A stretch of DNA of 64,000 nt from NCBI RefSeq assembly GCF_026236535.1, contig NZ_JAHTMW010000001.1, positions 124,001 to 188,000 on the forward strand, in the 5' to 3' direction. Every line of letters begins with the position of its first letter. Within the stretch, counting starts at the first letter, position 1. Positions 44,518 through 53,128 of this stretch are shown here, one piece after another. The notes under the pieces were generated by a model. It saw only the letters and a program-made list of their open reading frames with translations. It made no database searches and had not been told where the DNA came from. This stretch comes from Streptomyces sp. SKN60 (GTDB lineage: Bacteria; Actinomycetota; Actinomycetes; Streptomycetales; Streptomycetaceae). A program made the translations under genes and the position numbers.

Positions 44518-44555
44518 AACGGCCCCTGACCGGGACTTTCCGGTCAGGGGCCGTT
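44518..44555. terminator. Bidirectional terminator
   Basis: A perfect 16-bp stem (44518-44533 with 44540-44555) and 6-base loop lie between the rightward primase gene and the leftward tRNA-Ser gene. It can serve both. Confidence 0.8.
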
Positions 44556-44567
44556 CTGCATCTCGCG

Positions 44568-44654
44568 CGGTGGGTGTGGGATTTGAACCCACGGAGACAT
44601 CGCTGCCTCGACGGTTTTCAAGACCGTTCCCTTAGGCCGCTCGGGCAACCCACC
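44568..44654 (-). tRNA. tRNA-Ser (anticodon TGA)
   Basis: This 87-base class II tRNA has acceptor GGTGGGT/ACCCACC, discriminator G, anticodon loop CTTGAAA (TGA), a variable arm, and T arm GGTTCAAATCC. It reads UCN serine codons. Confidence 0.96.
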
Positions 44655-44745
44655 CTCGCCCCGCCTCACCAGGCGCGGAGCGGGCTACAGCCTACCGGCT
44701 GTGCGGGGCCGGGCTGTAGGAGCGGCGTAAGCGGTGTGAGACCGG

Positions 44746-46215
44746 TCAGCTGTCGCCCGTGCGTTCGCCCAGGGTGACCGTGGTCGTGGTGGGCTTGCCG
44801 TTGCGTTCGTAGGTGATCTTGACCGAGTCGCCGGGCTTGTGGGTCCAGATCTCGCTGATCAGGGTCGGGCCGCTGTCGATCTGGCGGTCGTCGAAGGTGG
44901 TGATGACGTCGCCCGGCTTCAGGCCGGCCTTGGCGGCGGGGCCGTTGGGGGTGAGGGAGGGGGTGCCGCCGGAGCCGGTGTCGGCGATGACGGCGCCTTC
45001 GCCGCGGTCCTGCATGTTCACCGTGGCGCCGATGACCGGGTAGACGGGCTTGCCCGTCTTGATCAGCTGCTGGGCCACGTTGTTCGCCTGGTTGACCGGG
45101 ATCGCGAAGCCGAGGCCGATCGAACCGGCCTGGGACTGGCCGAAGCCGCTGCCCGCCGACTGGATCGCGGAGTTGATGCCGATCACCGCGCCGCTCGCGT
45201 CGAGCAGCGGGCCGCCGGAGTTGCCCGGGTTGATCGAGGCGTCGGTCTGCAGGGCGCTCATGTACGAGTTCTTGCCACCGCCGCCGTCGCCCGAGGCGAC
45301 CGGGCGGTTCTTGGCGCTGATGATGCCCGTGGTGACCGTGTTCGAGAGGCCGAAGGGGGCGCCGATCGCGATCGTCGAGTCGCCGACCGCGACCTTGTCG
45401 GAGTCGCCCAGCGGCAGCGGCAGCAGGTTCGACGGCGCGTTCTTCAGCTTGATGACCGCGACGTCGTAGCCCTCGGCGCGGCCGACGACCTCCGCGTCGT
45501 ACGTCTTGCCGTTGGAGAAGGTCGCGGACAGCGTGCCGCCGTCCGCCGCCGACGCCACCACGTGGTTGTTGGTGACGATGTGGCCTTCCTTGTCGTAGAC
45601 GAAGCCGGTGCCGGTACCGCCCTCGCCCTCCGAACCGCCGGACTTGGCCTGGATGGTGACGACGCTCGGCAGCGCCTTCGCCGCGACCGCGGCGACCGTG
45701 CCGGGGTCGCGCTTGAACGAGGAGGGGGCGTCGCCCGAGGAGACCGTGGTCGAGCCGGCGGTGTCGCCGTCCCGCTGGGACGCGGCCCAGTAACCGATGC
45801 CGCCGCCGACACCGCCGGCGACGAGCGCCGCGACGAGGACGGCCGCGACCAGTCCGCCGGTGCGCTTGCGCGGTGCCGCCGGGCCCGGCGGCACCGGCGG
45901 CGCACCCCAGGCGGGGGTCACCGGCGGGGCCGGCGGCCAGCCGTCGGCGCCCTGAGCGCCCTGAACCGCGGGCGCTGCGACGGTCGCCGGCTCGGGCGCC
46001 ACGGGCGGCGCCACCGGCGCGGGAGGCGTGGGAGGCGTAGTCGGAGGCGCGGGAGGCGTGGGAGGCGTAGTCGGAGGCGTGGGAGGCGCCGCGGGGGCGG
46101 ACGGGGCGGCCTGCTCCTCGGGAGCCGCCGGGGTCGCCGGAGCTGCCGCCGGGGTCGCGGGAGTCGCCGGGGCCGCCGGAACCTCCGTGCCCTCGTCCTC
46201 GTTCTCGGTGCTCAC
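44746..46215 (-). CDS. HtrA/DegP-type serine protease with PDZ domain
   Basis: The 489-residue membrane-anchored protease has a Pro/Ala/Thr-rich cytoplasmic N-terminus (1-115) and a single membrane segment (about 121-143). The trypsin-like domain has His218 (TNNHVVA), Asp251 (YDVAVI) and Ser333 (GNSGGP). A C-terminal PDZ domain (KPGDVITTFDDRQI) follows. It should degrade or refold misfolded extracellular proteins. GTG 46215 follows GAGGAGAGAG. Two 30-base near-identical repeats (46021-46080) encode the Pro-rich tract. Confidence 0.93.
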   Translation of the reverse strand: MSTENEDEGTEVPAAPATPATPAAAPATPAAPEEQAAPSAPAAPPTPPTTPPTPPAPPTTPPTPPAPVAPPVAPEPATVAAPAVQGAQGADGWPPAPPVTPAWGAPPVPPGPAAPRKRTGGLVAAVLVAALVAGGVGGGIGYWAASQRDGDTAGSTTVSSGDAPSSFKRDPGTVAAVAAKALPSVVTIQAKSGGSEGEGGTGTGFVYDKEGHIVTNNHVVASAADGGTLSATFSNGKTYDAEVVGRAEGYDVAVIKLKNAPSNLLPLPLGDSDKVAVGDSTIAIGAPFGLSNTVTTGIISAKNRPVASGDGGGGKNSYMSALQTDASINPGNSGGPLLDASGAVIGINSAIQSAGSGFGQSQAGSIGLGFAIPVNQANNVAQQLIKTGKPVYPVIGATVNMQDRGEGAVIADTGSGGTPSLTPNGPAAKAGLKPGDVITTFDDRQIDSGPTLISEIWTHKPGDSVKITYERNGKPTTTTVTLGERTGDS

Positions 46216-46388
46216 AGCTCTCTCCTCGTTCACTGCGCAGGCCGTCTCGGCGGAATCGTGCTGCGAACAGCTTTTCCCACAGCACGTCAGGCCACTGTAA
46301 GCCGGAGCTGTGCGTCCGCACCCCATTGTTTACTTGGGGCGAAACGGACACCCGGACCCCACCCGTACCTCACCCGTACCATGTCGCG

Positions 46389-47213
46389 GTGACCCACGCA
46401 CCGCAGCCGCCGAGCCACCGCAGCCCCGTCCAGGTGGTCGCCCACCGCGGCGCCTCCGAGGACGCCCCCGAACACACGCTGGCCGCCTACATGAAGGCCA
46501 TCGAGGACGGCGCCGACGCCTTGGAGTGCGACGTCCGGCTCACCGCCGACGGACACCTCGTCTGCGTCCACGACCGGCGCGTCAACCGCACCTCCAACGG
46601 CAAGGGCGCCGTCTCCGCCCTGGAGCTCGCCGACCTCGCCGCGCTCGACTTCGGCACCTGGAAGGGCCGCGACGAGGCGGGCGAGAGCCCGGACTGGGGC
46701 GACCCGGAGGCCACGTCCGTCCTCACTCTGGAACGCCTCCTGGAGCTGGTCTCCGACGCCGGCCGCCGGATCGAGCTCGCCATCGAGACCAAGCACCCCA
46801 CCCGCTGGGCGGGCCAGGTGGAGGAGAAGCTGCTCCAGCTCCTCGGCCGCTTCGGCCTCGCCGAGCCGGCCACGCCCGAGGACTCCCCGGTCCGCGTCAT
46901 GAGCTTCTCGGCCCGCTCCCTGCACCGCATCGCCACCGCGTCGCCGACCATGCCGACCGTCTCCCTCTCCCAGTTCGTCACCCCGCGGCTGCGGGTCGGC
47001 GGGCTGCCGGCCGGCGCGCGGATCGCCGGCCCCTCGGTCCGGATCGTGCGGCACAACCCGGCGGTGATCCTGCGGCTCCAGCAGGCCGGCCACCAGGTCC
47101 ACGTCTGGACCGTGGACGATCCGGAGGACGTGGAGCTGTGCGTACGGCTCGGCGTGGACGCGATCATCACCAACCGGCCCAAGCAGGTCCTCGCCCACCT
47201 CGGCCGCGCCTGA
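46389..47213 (+). CDS. Glycerophosphodiester phosphodiesterase
   Basis: The 274-residue GDPD-family enzyme has the signature VVAHRGASEDAPEHT (His19-Arg20), LECDVRLTADG (Glu46, Asp48) and CVHDRR (His61). It hydrolyses glycerophosphodiesters to glycerol-3-phosphate and alcohols. GTG 46389 has no ribosome binding site and lies near promoter-like sequence, so it may be leaderless. It stands divergent from the HtrA gene. Confidence 0.9.
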   Translation: MTHAPQPPSHRSPVQVVAHRGASEDAPEHTLAAYMKAIEDGADALECDVRLTADGHLVCVHDRRVNRTSNGKGAVSALELADLAALDFGTWKGRDEAGESPDWGDPEATSVLTLERLLELVSDAGRRIELAIETKHPTRWAGQVEEKLLQLLGRFGLAEPATPEDSPVRVMSFSARSLHRIATASPTMPTVSLSQFVTPRLRVGGLPAGARIAGPSVRIVRHNPAVILRLQQAGHQVHVWTVDDPEDVELCVRLGVDAIITNRPKQVLAHLGRA

Positions 47214-47402
47214 GCCCGAACCGCCTCACCCAACCCCTTTCACCTCTTTTGACCCAGCCACCCCACCGGTGCGGGGTGTGCACCGGCGCGTTCGGGACGT
47301 ACGCGATCGTCACGAGTGCGTCACCGGAGGCGTACTGGCCGGTTTCCGGTCCAGGCCATTGGGGCATTCACCACGTGGCGTGGGGCAAAGGAGGTCTCGG
47401 GG

Positions 47403-47915
47403 GTGGCGTTGGTGGTGGCACAGGAGGTGCCCACGTCGTCGAGCATGGCCGTACCCCATGGCCCTGCGGGCGTGGGTGAGGCACGGCACCGGATGCGGGA
47501 GCAGTTGAGCCGCAGCGGAATGGCCGAATCGGTCGTCGACGACGCGGTACTGATCCTTTCCGAATTGTTGAGCAATGCCTGTCGGCACGGCAGACCGCTG
47601 GGCTGTGCGGACGTGGGCGACGGAGATGTGCGAGCGGCCTGGAGCATCGACCGGTCCGGCGGGCTCACGGTGGAGGTCACGGACGGCGGCGGTCCCACCC
47701 GTCCCGTTCCGGCCACTCCGTCGGTCACCGCGCGCGGCGGCCGCGGGCTGAACATCATCAGCGCGCTCGCCCAGGACTGGGGCGTACGGGACAGCGCGAC
47801 CGGCGAGGTCACCGTCTGGGTGCAGGTCACCGGCGGCCACCGCGGCGAGGACTTCGCCGCCCGGGTCGGCGGCTCCGGATTCGGTTTCCTCGACGCGTAC
47901 GACGACCTGGAATGA
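47403..47915 (+). CDS. RsbW-type ATP-binding regulatory protein
   Basis: The 170-residue HATPase_c_2 protein has the N-box LSELLSNACRHGR and G-box GGRGLNIISALA. GTG 47403 follows AAAGGAGG with correct spacing. Such Streptomyces ATPases act as serine kinases or anti-sigma factors on anti-anti-sigma partners. The SigB-family factors and a SpoIIE-type phosphatase in this window are conceivable partners, but no anti-anti-sigma gene is adjacent. Confidence 0.85.
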   Translation: MALVVAQEVPTSSSMAVPHGPAGVGEARHRMREQLSRSGMAESVVDDAVLILSELLSNACRHGRPLGCADVGDGDVRAAWSIDRSGGLTVEVTDGGGPTRPVPATPSVTARGGRGLNIISALAQDWGVRDSATGEVTVWVQVTGGHRGEDFAARVGGSGFGFLDAYDDLE

Positions 47916-48108
47916 CGACCGGGGTGTACGGGGCGGGCGCGGCCTACAGGGACGCCCGCCCCGCTTCCGCCCTCCCAGCACTCCCAGCGCTCCCGGAGGC
48001 TCCCGGCCCCTCCCGGGGGACGCCGCACCGGCATACCCGCGTCGCGGTCCCCGTGCGGCTAGGCTCGCGCCCGAGACAGCACCGCCGCGATCGGGAGATA
48101 GCCACACC

Positions 48109-49095
48109 ATGGCCAAGAAGCGCCCCCAGACGAAGCCCGGCAAGGCCGGCAGCACCGGCCAGGCACAGGTCACGAACGGGGAGATCCCGGTCGTCGGAGC
48201 GCGCGAGCCGTGCCCCTGCGGCTCCGGCCGCCGCTACAAGGCGTGTCACGGGCGGGCCGCCTCGCACGCCGCGACCGAGCTGGTACAGCGGCCCTTCGAG
48301 GGGCTGCCGGGCGAGTGCGACTGGGTCGCGCTGCGCGAGCTGGTGCCCGCCGCGACCGTGCCGCTCACGCTGAAGGCCGGGCTGCCCGAGGGCGTGCCGT
48401 CGGTGACGCTCGCGACCGTGCTGCCGATGGCCTGGCCCGCGCTGCGCCGCGACGACGGCTCGGTGCTGCTCGCGCTGCAGAACGACTCGTCCTCCGGCGA
48501 CCTCGCCCGCGACCTCGCCGACACCCTGGAGCGCGCCCTCGTGGCCGAGCCGGGCACGCCGGTCGAGCCCCGGCGCGTACCGGCGGAGGGTCCGCGCCTT
48601 CAGGATCTGCTCGACGCCGACAGCGATTTTTCGCCTGTCGTGCACTCGGGATTCGAATTCTGGATTCCGGAGTCCGCGGACAATTCCAACCCCGAGGTCG
48701 CCGCCTCCCTGGAGCGCGCCAACGCCGCCGCCATCCCGACCGTGAAGCTGACCGGTGTCGACTCCGCCTACTGGTGCGAGACGCCGGACAAGAACCACCT
48801 GCGCTGGGTCATGCCGCACCCGGAGGAGAAGCTGCTCGACGCGCTCGCCCGGCTGCAGGCCGCGGGCACCTCCTCGCTCGGCCCGGACACCCGCCTCGTC
48901 GGCTCCTTCCGGGCCCACGGGCTCATGGTGCCGGTGTGGGACCTGCCCACCACGATGACGGCGGAGGACTGCGAGAAGCCGGCCGCCGAGTTCGCCGAGC
49001 GGCTCGCCGCGGCCCTCGCTTCGGACGCTCCGCTCACCACCGAGGAGCGCCGGGCGCGCGGCGGTCTCACCAACCGTCAGGTGACGCTCAGCTGA
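48109..49095 (+). CDS. DUF5926 protein with SEC-C motif
   Basis: The 328-residue protein has a Lys-rich start (MAKKRPQTKPGK) and a SEC-C metal-binding motif EPCPCGSGRRYKACHG (about 34-49). A large DUF5926 domain common to Streptomyces follows. SEC-C binds zinc and SecB-like or ribosomal partners in SecA. The role of this family is unknown; a cytoplasmic metal-binding role is likely. Confidence 0.85.
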   Translation: MAKKRPQTKPGKAGSTGQAQVTNGEIPVVGAREPCPCGSGRRYKACHGRAASHAATELVQRPFEGLPGECDWVALRELVPAATVPLTLKAGLPEGVPSVTLATVLPMAWPALRRDDGSVLLALQNDSSSGDLARDLADTLERALVAEPGTPVEPRRVPAEGPRLQDLLDADSDFSPVVHSGFEFWIPESADNSNPEVAASLERANAAAIPTVKLTGVDSAYWCETPDKNHLRWVMPHPEEKLLDALARLQAAGTSSLGPDTRLVGSFRAHGLMVPVWDLPTTMTAEDCEKPAAEFAERLAAALASDAPLTTEERRARGGLTNRQVTLS

Positions 49096-49245
49096 TACCC
49101 GGGGTGGTATCCGTGACTGATCGGTGACTGACAGACCGACCAGTCGGTGATGTCCGCCACAACCCCTCCTCGGAAGGGCGAAATCCCTGTCCGAATAACC
49201 GAGATCGAATTTGCGAACGGCCAATCTCTTGTTACCGTTCTGGAA

Positions 49246-49285
49246 GCCCGGTCGCTGGTGCATCCCCCGTCGCCAGCGACCGGGC
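49246..49285. terminator. Long hairpin between convergent genes
   Basis: A 13-bp stem (49246-49258 with 49273-49285) and a 14-base loop lie between the rightward DUF5926 gene and the leftward secreted protein gene. Confidence 0.6.
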
Positions 49286-49369
49286 GTTCTCATGCCCGGA
49301 CACTGATGCGTCACTGATCCGGAAGGTCTTGATCCGCATTCTTCGGATCAAGCGGTGATCGACCGGCGG

Positions 49370-49954
49370 TCAACTGCTCTCCGGCTCCGCCGTGTTGCTT
49401 CCCGAGCGCAGCAGCAGCGGCGCGTTTCCCTCTTCGCCCCGCCCCGCGAACTCCGCGACCGCCGTGTACGCGTCGGCCGCGCCCCGGCCCCGCTCCCTCG
49501 GCGTCTCGCACGTCCCCGGCTCGTCGCGCGCCGCGATCGCGCAGCGCACCTGTACGGTCCGCCCGCCGGGCGCCATCAGGGTGAGTACGGCGTCGAGCTC
49601 GCGGCCCGTCGCGTTGCGGTAGTACGTACGCGCCCAGGCGTCCGGCCCCTCGGCCACCACACAGGTCTGCGCCTCCACGCCGTCGGGCGAGGCGAGTTCG
49701 GGCCCGCAGCGGGTGACGGCCGGCGGCTCGGAGGGAGCGGCGTCCGCGGTACGGGACGGAGTCAGGCGCAGGTCCTGGAGCAGCCCCTTCGGCTTCGCGT
49801 CCCCGCCGCCGTCACCACCGCCGTCACCCGCCGGTCCCGCCGACGCCGCGACCGGCACCAGGACCGCGATCAGTACGGCGGCGCCGAGCCCCAGGGCGCG
49901 CAGGCGCGCGGGACCGATACGTGCCGGACTCCTGCGCCCACTCTTGCGCGCCAT
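49370..49954 (-). CDS. Secreted hypothetical protein
   Basis: The 194-residue protein has a signal peptide (hydrophobic core ALGLGAAVLIAVLVPVAASA) and a Gly/Asp-rich spacer. A C-terminal domain of about 120 residues has four Cys (VTRCGPEL, AQTCVVAEG, VQVRCAIA, GTCETP), likely two disulfides. ATG 49954 follows GAGGAGCGAG. No known family is recognised. Confidence 0.8.
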   Translation of the reverse strand: MARKSGRRSPARIGPARLRALGLGAAVLIAVLVPVAASAGPAGDGGGDGGGDAKPKGLLQDLRLTPSRTADAAPSEPPAVTRCGPELASPDGVEAQTCVVAEGPDAWARTYYRNATGRELDAVLTLMAPGGRTVQVRCAIAARDEPGTCETPRERGRGAADAYTAVAEFAGRGEEGNAPLLLRSGSNTAEPESS

Positions 49955-50097
49955 ACTCGCTCCTCGGGAACGGATCCTGCCCGCGAAGATAGCCGCGGCC
50001 GGCGGACTCCCGGCCGGCCGCGCGCGCGTTTCTGCTGGATGGCGGGCCGTTCCACACCCGTTCGGGTGAACGCCCCCCGGCCCACGAGGGCCGCCGC

Positions 50098-51021
50098 TCA
50101 GTACGCGAGCCGGCTGCCGCCCCCCGGCATGCTCGTGCTCGCCTCGACCAGCGCGTCCACGACCGCCTCCACGTCCGGCAGCCACGGCCGGGCCGAGCCC
50201 GCCAGCGGCGCGCGCTCCCAGCGCACCTCGCCGGTCCCGGTGGTCGAGGGCGGCAGCGGCAGATAGCCGCCGTCGCCGTGGAAGCGCAGCGAGGCGGGCA
50301 CGCTGTCCTTGGAGTGGAGGAGTTCGCCGAGCCGTTCGAGGCCGTACGGGGCGACGAGGATCGCCCAGCGGGTGGGCGTGGCCACGACCGGGCCGAGCCG
50401 CATGCCCTGCGCGTCGAGCACGGCGAGCGCATGGGCGCCGGCGACGGCCGGGAGGCTGACCGCGCAGGGCGCGCGGCCGCCGGTGGCGAGGAGGACCGGG
50501 GCCTCGGGGCGCCGGGTCCACCACCAGCGGATCATGCGCGCGTCGGTGGTGGCCGCGAGCAGACCCGGGTCCAGGGGGTGTGCGCCGGGCACGACGCACT
50601 GGGGATCGGGACAGGCACAGTCCACGACGGCGGGCAGTGGCGGCGATGGCGCGGTGAGCGCCCCCGACAGGGAGCCGGCGGCCACCGCCGCCCACAGCCC
50701 GCCGTTCCGCGCGCGCTCCCGCGTACGCCCGCGCGCCCACCACGGCACCCTGCTCCGTACGACGCCGGCGGCCTCTCCGGCCACGGGCTCGGCCCGTACC
50801 GTCCCGTCCGTCCCGTCCGCCTCGTCCACCCGCAGGCCCACGCCGGGCACCACCGGCCAGCCCCACTCGGTGCCGAACAGCAGCGCGGCGTCACGCCGCG
50901 CACGCTCCCGTACCTCCGTCGAGGCCCGCACATCCGCCGGGCCCTGCATGCCCTCCGTGCTCGCCCCGCGCTTGCCGCGCCCGAACCGGAGCCTGCGTCG
51001 CCTTCCGAGGATCTCGCGCAT
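50098..51021 (-). CDS. Bifunctional DNA primase/polymerase-like protein (divergent)
   Basis: The 307-residue protein resembles Streptomyces PrimPol-domain proteins in layout: CACPDPQCVVPGAHPLDPGLLAATTDARMIRWWW matches the family segment CxC...HP. The catalytic DxD is replaced around CAVSLPAVAGAHAL, so polymerase activity is doubtful. An Arg-rich N-terminus (REILGRRRRLRFGRGKRG) may bind nucleic acid. ATG 51021 follows AAAGGAACGAG. It is the second such protein in 8 kb and different from the first. Confidence 0.68.
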   Translation of the reverse strand: MREILGRRRRLRFGRGKRGASTEGMQGPADVRASTEVRERARRDAALLFGTEWGWPVVPGVGLRVDEADGTDGTVRAEPVAGEAAGVVRSRVPWWARGRTRERARNGGLWAAVAAGSLSGALTAPSPPLPAVVDCACPDPQCVVPGAHPLDPGLLAATTDARMIRWWWTRRPEAPVLLATGGRAPCAVSLPAVAGAHALAVLDAQGMRLGPVVATPTRWAILVAPYGLERLGELLHSKDSVPASLRFHGDGGYLPLPPSTTGTGEVRWERAPLAGSARPWLPDVEAVVDALVEASTSMPGGGSRLAY

Positions 51022-51582
51022 GAGCGCTCGTTCCTTTCCGTTGAACGCCGAATCCACGCACCACAGGGGGTGTCACCCTACGTGGTGCTGCTTTCACCGT
51101 ACGTATCACTCGCGCACTCGCTGCGCGCGTCCAGGCGCTGACGAGCCTTGCCCAGCCCGTGCGGGCGCTCTCTGCGAGCGGCGGGCGTTCGGGCGGCGAT
51201 CCTGCCGGAACACGTTCCCCGCCACTCGGGGTAGGGGTGCGGCCTGCGGTGATGAGGACGCTCGGGTTCCACGTCCGTATTCAGGGGCGTCTCCAACTGC
51301 CCCTGCCCGTCACCGATTACGTACCCGTCACGCTCAAAATGACGCGCTTTCAAACGACGCCAGTCGACCGCAAATGGTGCACACCGGGGTCAATTTTCGG
51401 CCAACTTCCCCTAGTCTTCAACCCTCTCGCCGCATCTCACGGACACCAGAAGTCCCATGGTGACAATGCTGGACATCGATCCTCTTGTGCGTGTAGATGT
51501 GGATCGATGGGTAGCCGCGCAGAATGACTTGGGGGTTTGCGATGCTATTGCATGAAACGCGCAGGTCGGAAAGCGGAATGCC
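51022..51582. other. Gene-free divergent promoter region
   Basis: This 561-base region between the leftward primase-like gene and the rightward phosphatase has no credible reading frame. Near the left end is a small GGGTG-T-CACCC hairpin. Near the right end lies a promoter-like element (51475-51514). The rest shows no repeat or RNA motif that I can support. Confidence 0.5.
51475..51514 (+). promoter_or_regulatory. SigB/SigF-type promoter candidate within an 8-bp inverted repeat
   Basis: GTGT (51491-51494), 14 bases, GGGTAG (51509-51514) fits the GNNT-N14-16-GGGTAY pattern of SigB-type promoters except for the last base. It is overlain by the inverted pair ATCGATCC (51475-51482) and GGATCGAT (51501-51508). 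The phosphatase starts 69 bases downstream. Confidence 0.4.
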
Positions 51583-53001
51583 ATGAGTACACCGCGTGCG
51601 CCGAAAGTGGCCGGAATCGATTCCACTGTCCCCTCTCCCCCGCACACTGCCGCCCCCACGGCGGCCCACACCGCGGCCCCCTTCGGCGCGCCGCTCCCCC
51701 CGCCCGCCTCCGCCGTGGCCCTGCAGGACCGGCTGGCCGGCTGGGTCTCCGATCTCACCCTCCTCCACGAACTCACCGAGGCCCTGATCAGGACCGCCTC
51801 GCTCGACGGCGCACTGCGCGAGGTGCTGCGCGCCGGAGCCGCCCTCGTCGGGGCCCGCCGCGGCATGGCCGTCCTCGAACCCGCCGACGGACAGGGCCCG
51901 GCCCTCACCGTCGGCCTCGGCCTCGCCCACGCCGAACTCGGCACCATCGAGACCGTCCCGCGCAGCGTCACCTCGTACGGCCGGATCCTCGACGGACTCG
52001 ACCCGCTCCCCGAGGGCGCCCTGCCCCGCCCCGTCGCCCACCCCGACCTGCGCTCCGAGGAGGACCTCGACCCGCGCCACCGCGAGGTCGCCGCCCGCCT
52101 CGGCTACGCCGCCAGCTACGCCCTGCCGCTCGTCACCGAGGAGGCCGGCAAGCTCGGCGCCGTCGTCTGGCTGTACGACGAGCCGGCCGAGCCCACCGAG
52201 CGGCAGCGCCACCTGATCGGGCTGTACGGAGGGTTCGCCACCGAGCACCTGGCCCGCCTCCTGGAGGTCGAGCGGTCCCGCGCCCGGGTCGCCACCGTCG
52301 CCGAGGAACTGCTGCCCAGCCGGCTCCCCCGGGTCCCCGGCGTCCAGCTCGCCGCCCGGCACCGCACCGGCCCGCGCGGCGGCGGCGACTGGTACGACGC
52401 GCTGCCGCTGCCCGACGGCGCCCTCGGCCTGGCCGTCGGCTCCGTCTCCGGCAGCGGGCCGAGCGCCCTGGCCGCCATGGGCCGGCTGCGCGCCAGCCTC
52501 CGCGCGTACGCCGTGATGGAGGGCGAGGACCCGGTCGCCGTCCTCTCCGACCTGGAGCTGCTGCTCCGCCTCACCGAGCCCGCCCGCTCGGCCACCGCGC
52601 TCTTCGCCTTCTGCGAGCCGGCCGCCCGCCGGATCGTGCTCGCCGGGGCCGGACACACCCCGCCGCTGGTCATCGGCGAGCACCGCACCGAGTACGTGGA
52701 GACCTCGCTGTCCGCGCCGCTCGGCATGCTGTCCTGCTGGGAGGCGCCGAGCGTCGAGCTGTCGCCCGCCCCCGGAGAAACGGTGCTTCTCTACACCGAC
52801 GGACTCCTTCGGCGCACCGGCGACGCCATGGACCGGGCCTTCGCCCGGCTGCACGCCGCCGCCGCGAGCGTGCCCAGGGCGGACCAGGCCGATCCGGGCG
52901 CGGTCGCCGACCACGTGCTGCGGACCGTGCTGCCCGAGGGCCTGGACACGGGCGGCGCCGACGGCGAGGACGTGGTGCTGCTCGCCGCCCGCTTCGAGTG
53001 A
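51583..53001 (+). CDS. GAF-SpoIIE (PP2C/PPM) phosphatase with altered metal site
   Basis: The 472-residue protein has a Pro-rich N-terminus, a GAF domain (about 60-230) and a C-terminal SpoIIE phosphatase domain (about 252-472). It keeps GGDWYDA (D269) and LLYTDGL, and ends GEDVVLLAARF. The central motif reads VGSVSGSG with Ser287 where the family has the metal-ligand Asp of GDVxGHG. Activity may be reduced or absent. Such proteins dephosphorylate anti-anti-sigma factors and thereby free SigB-type sigma factors, and two of those are in this window. Confidence 0.85.
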   Translation: MSTPRAPKVAGIDSTVPSPPHTAAPTAAHTAAPFGAPLPPPASAVALQDRLAGWVSDLTLLHELTEALIRTASLDGALREVLRAGAALVGARRGMAVLEPADGQGPALTVGLGLAHAELGTIETVPRSVTSYGRILDGLDPLPEGALPRPVAHPDLRSEEDLDPRHREVAARLGYAASYALPLVTEEAGKLGAVVWLYDEPAEPTERQRHLIGLYGGFATEHLARLLEVERSRARVATVAEELLPSRLPRVPGVQLAARHRTGPRGGGDWYDALPLPDGALGLAVGSVSGSGPSALAAMGRLRASLRAYAVMEGEDPVAVLSDLELLLRLTEPARSATALFAFCEPAARRIVLAGAGHTPPLVIGEHRTEYVETSLSAPLGMLSCWEAPSVELSPAPGETVLLYTDGLLRRTGDAMDRAFARLHAAAASVPRADQADPGAVADHVLRTVLPEGLDTGGADGEDVVLLAARFE

Positions 53002-53128
53002 CGCCCGTCGCCCTGACCCGCCGGTAGGACCCGGGTGAGAGCTGTCATGGGTCTTACGGCTCTTGGCTCCTGACCGCACGCCCGTACGATGGTGATGGTT
53101 CAGTGTCGTACCAAGAGGAGGCAGACCC

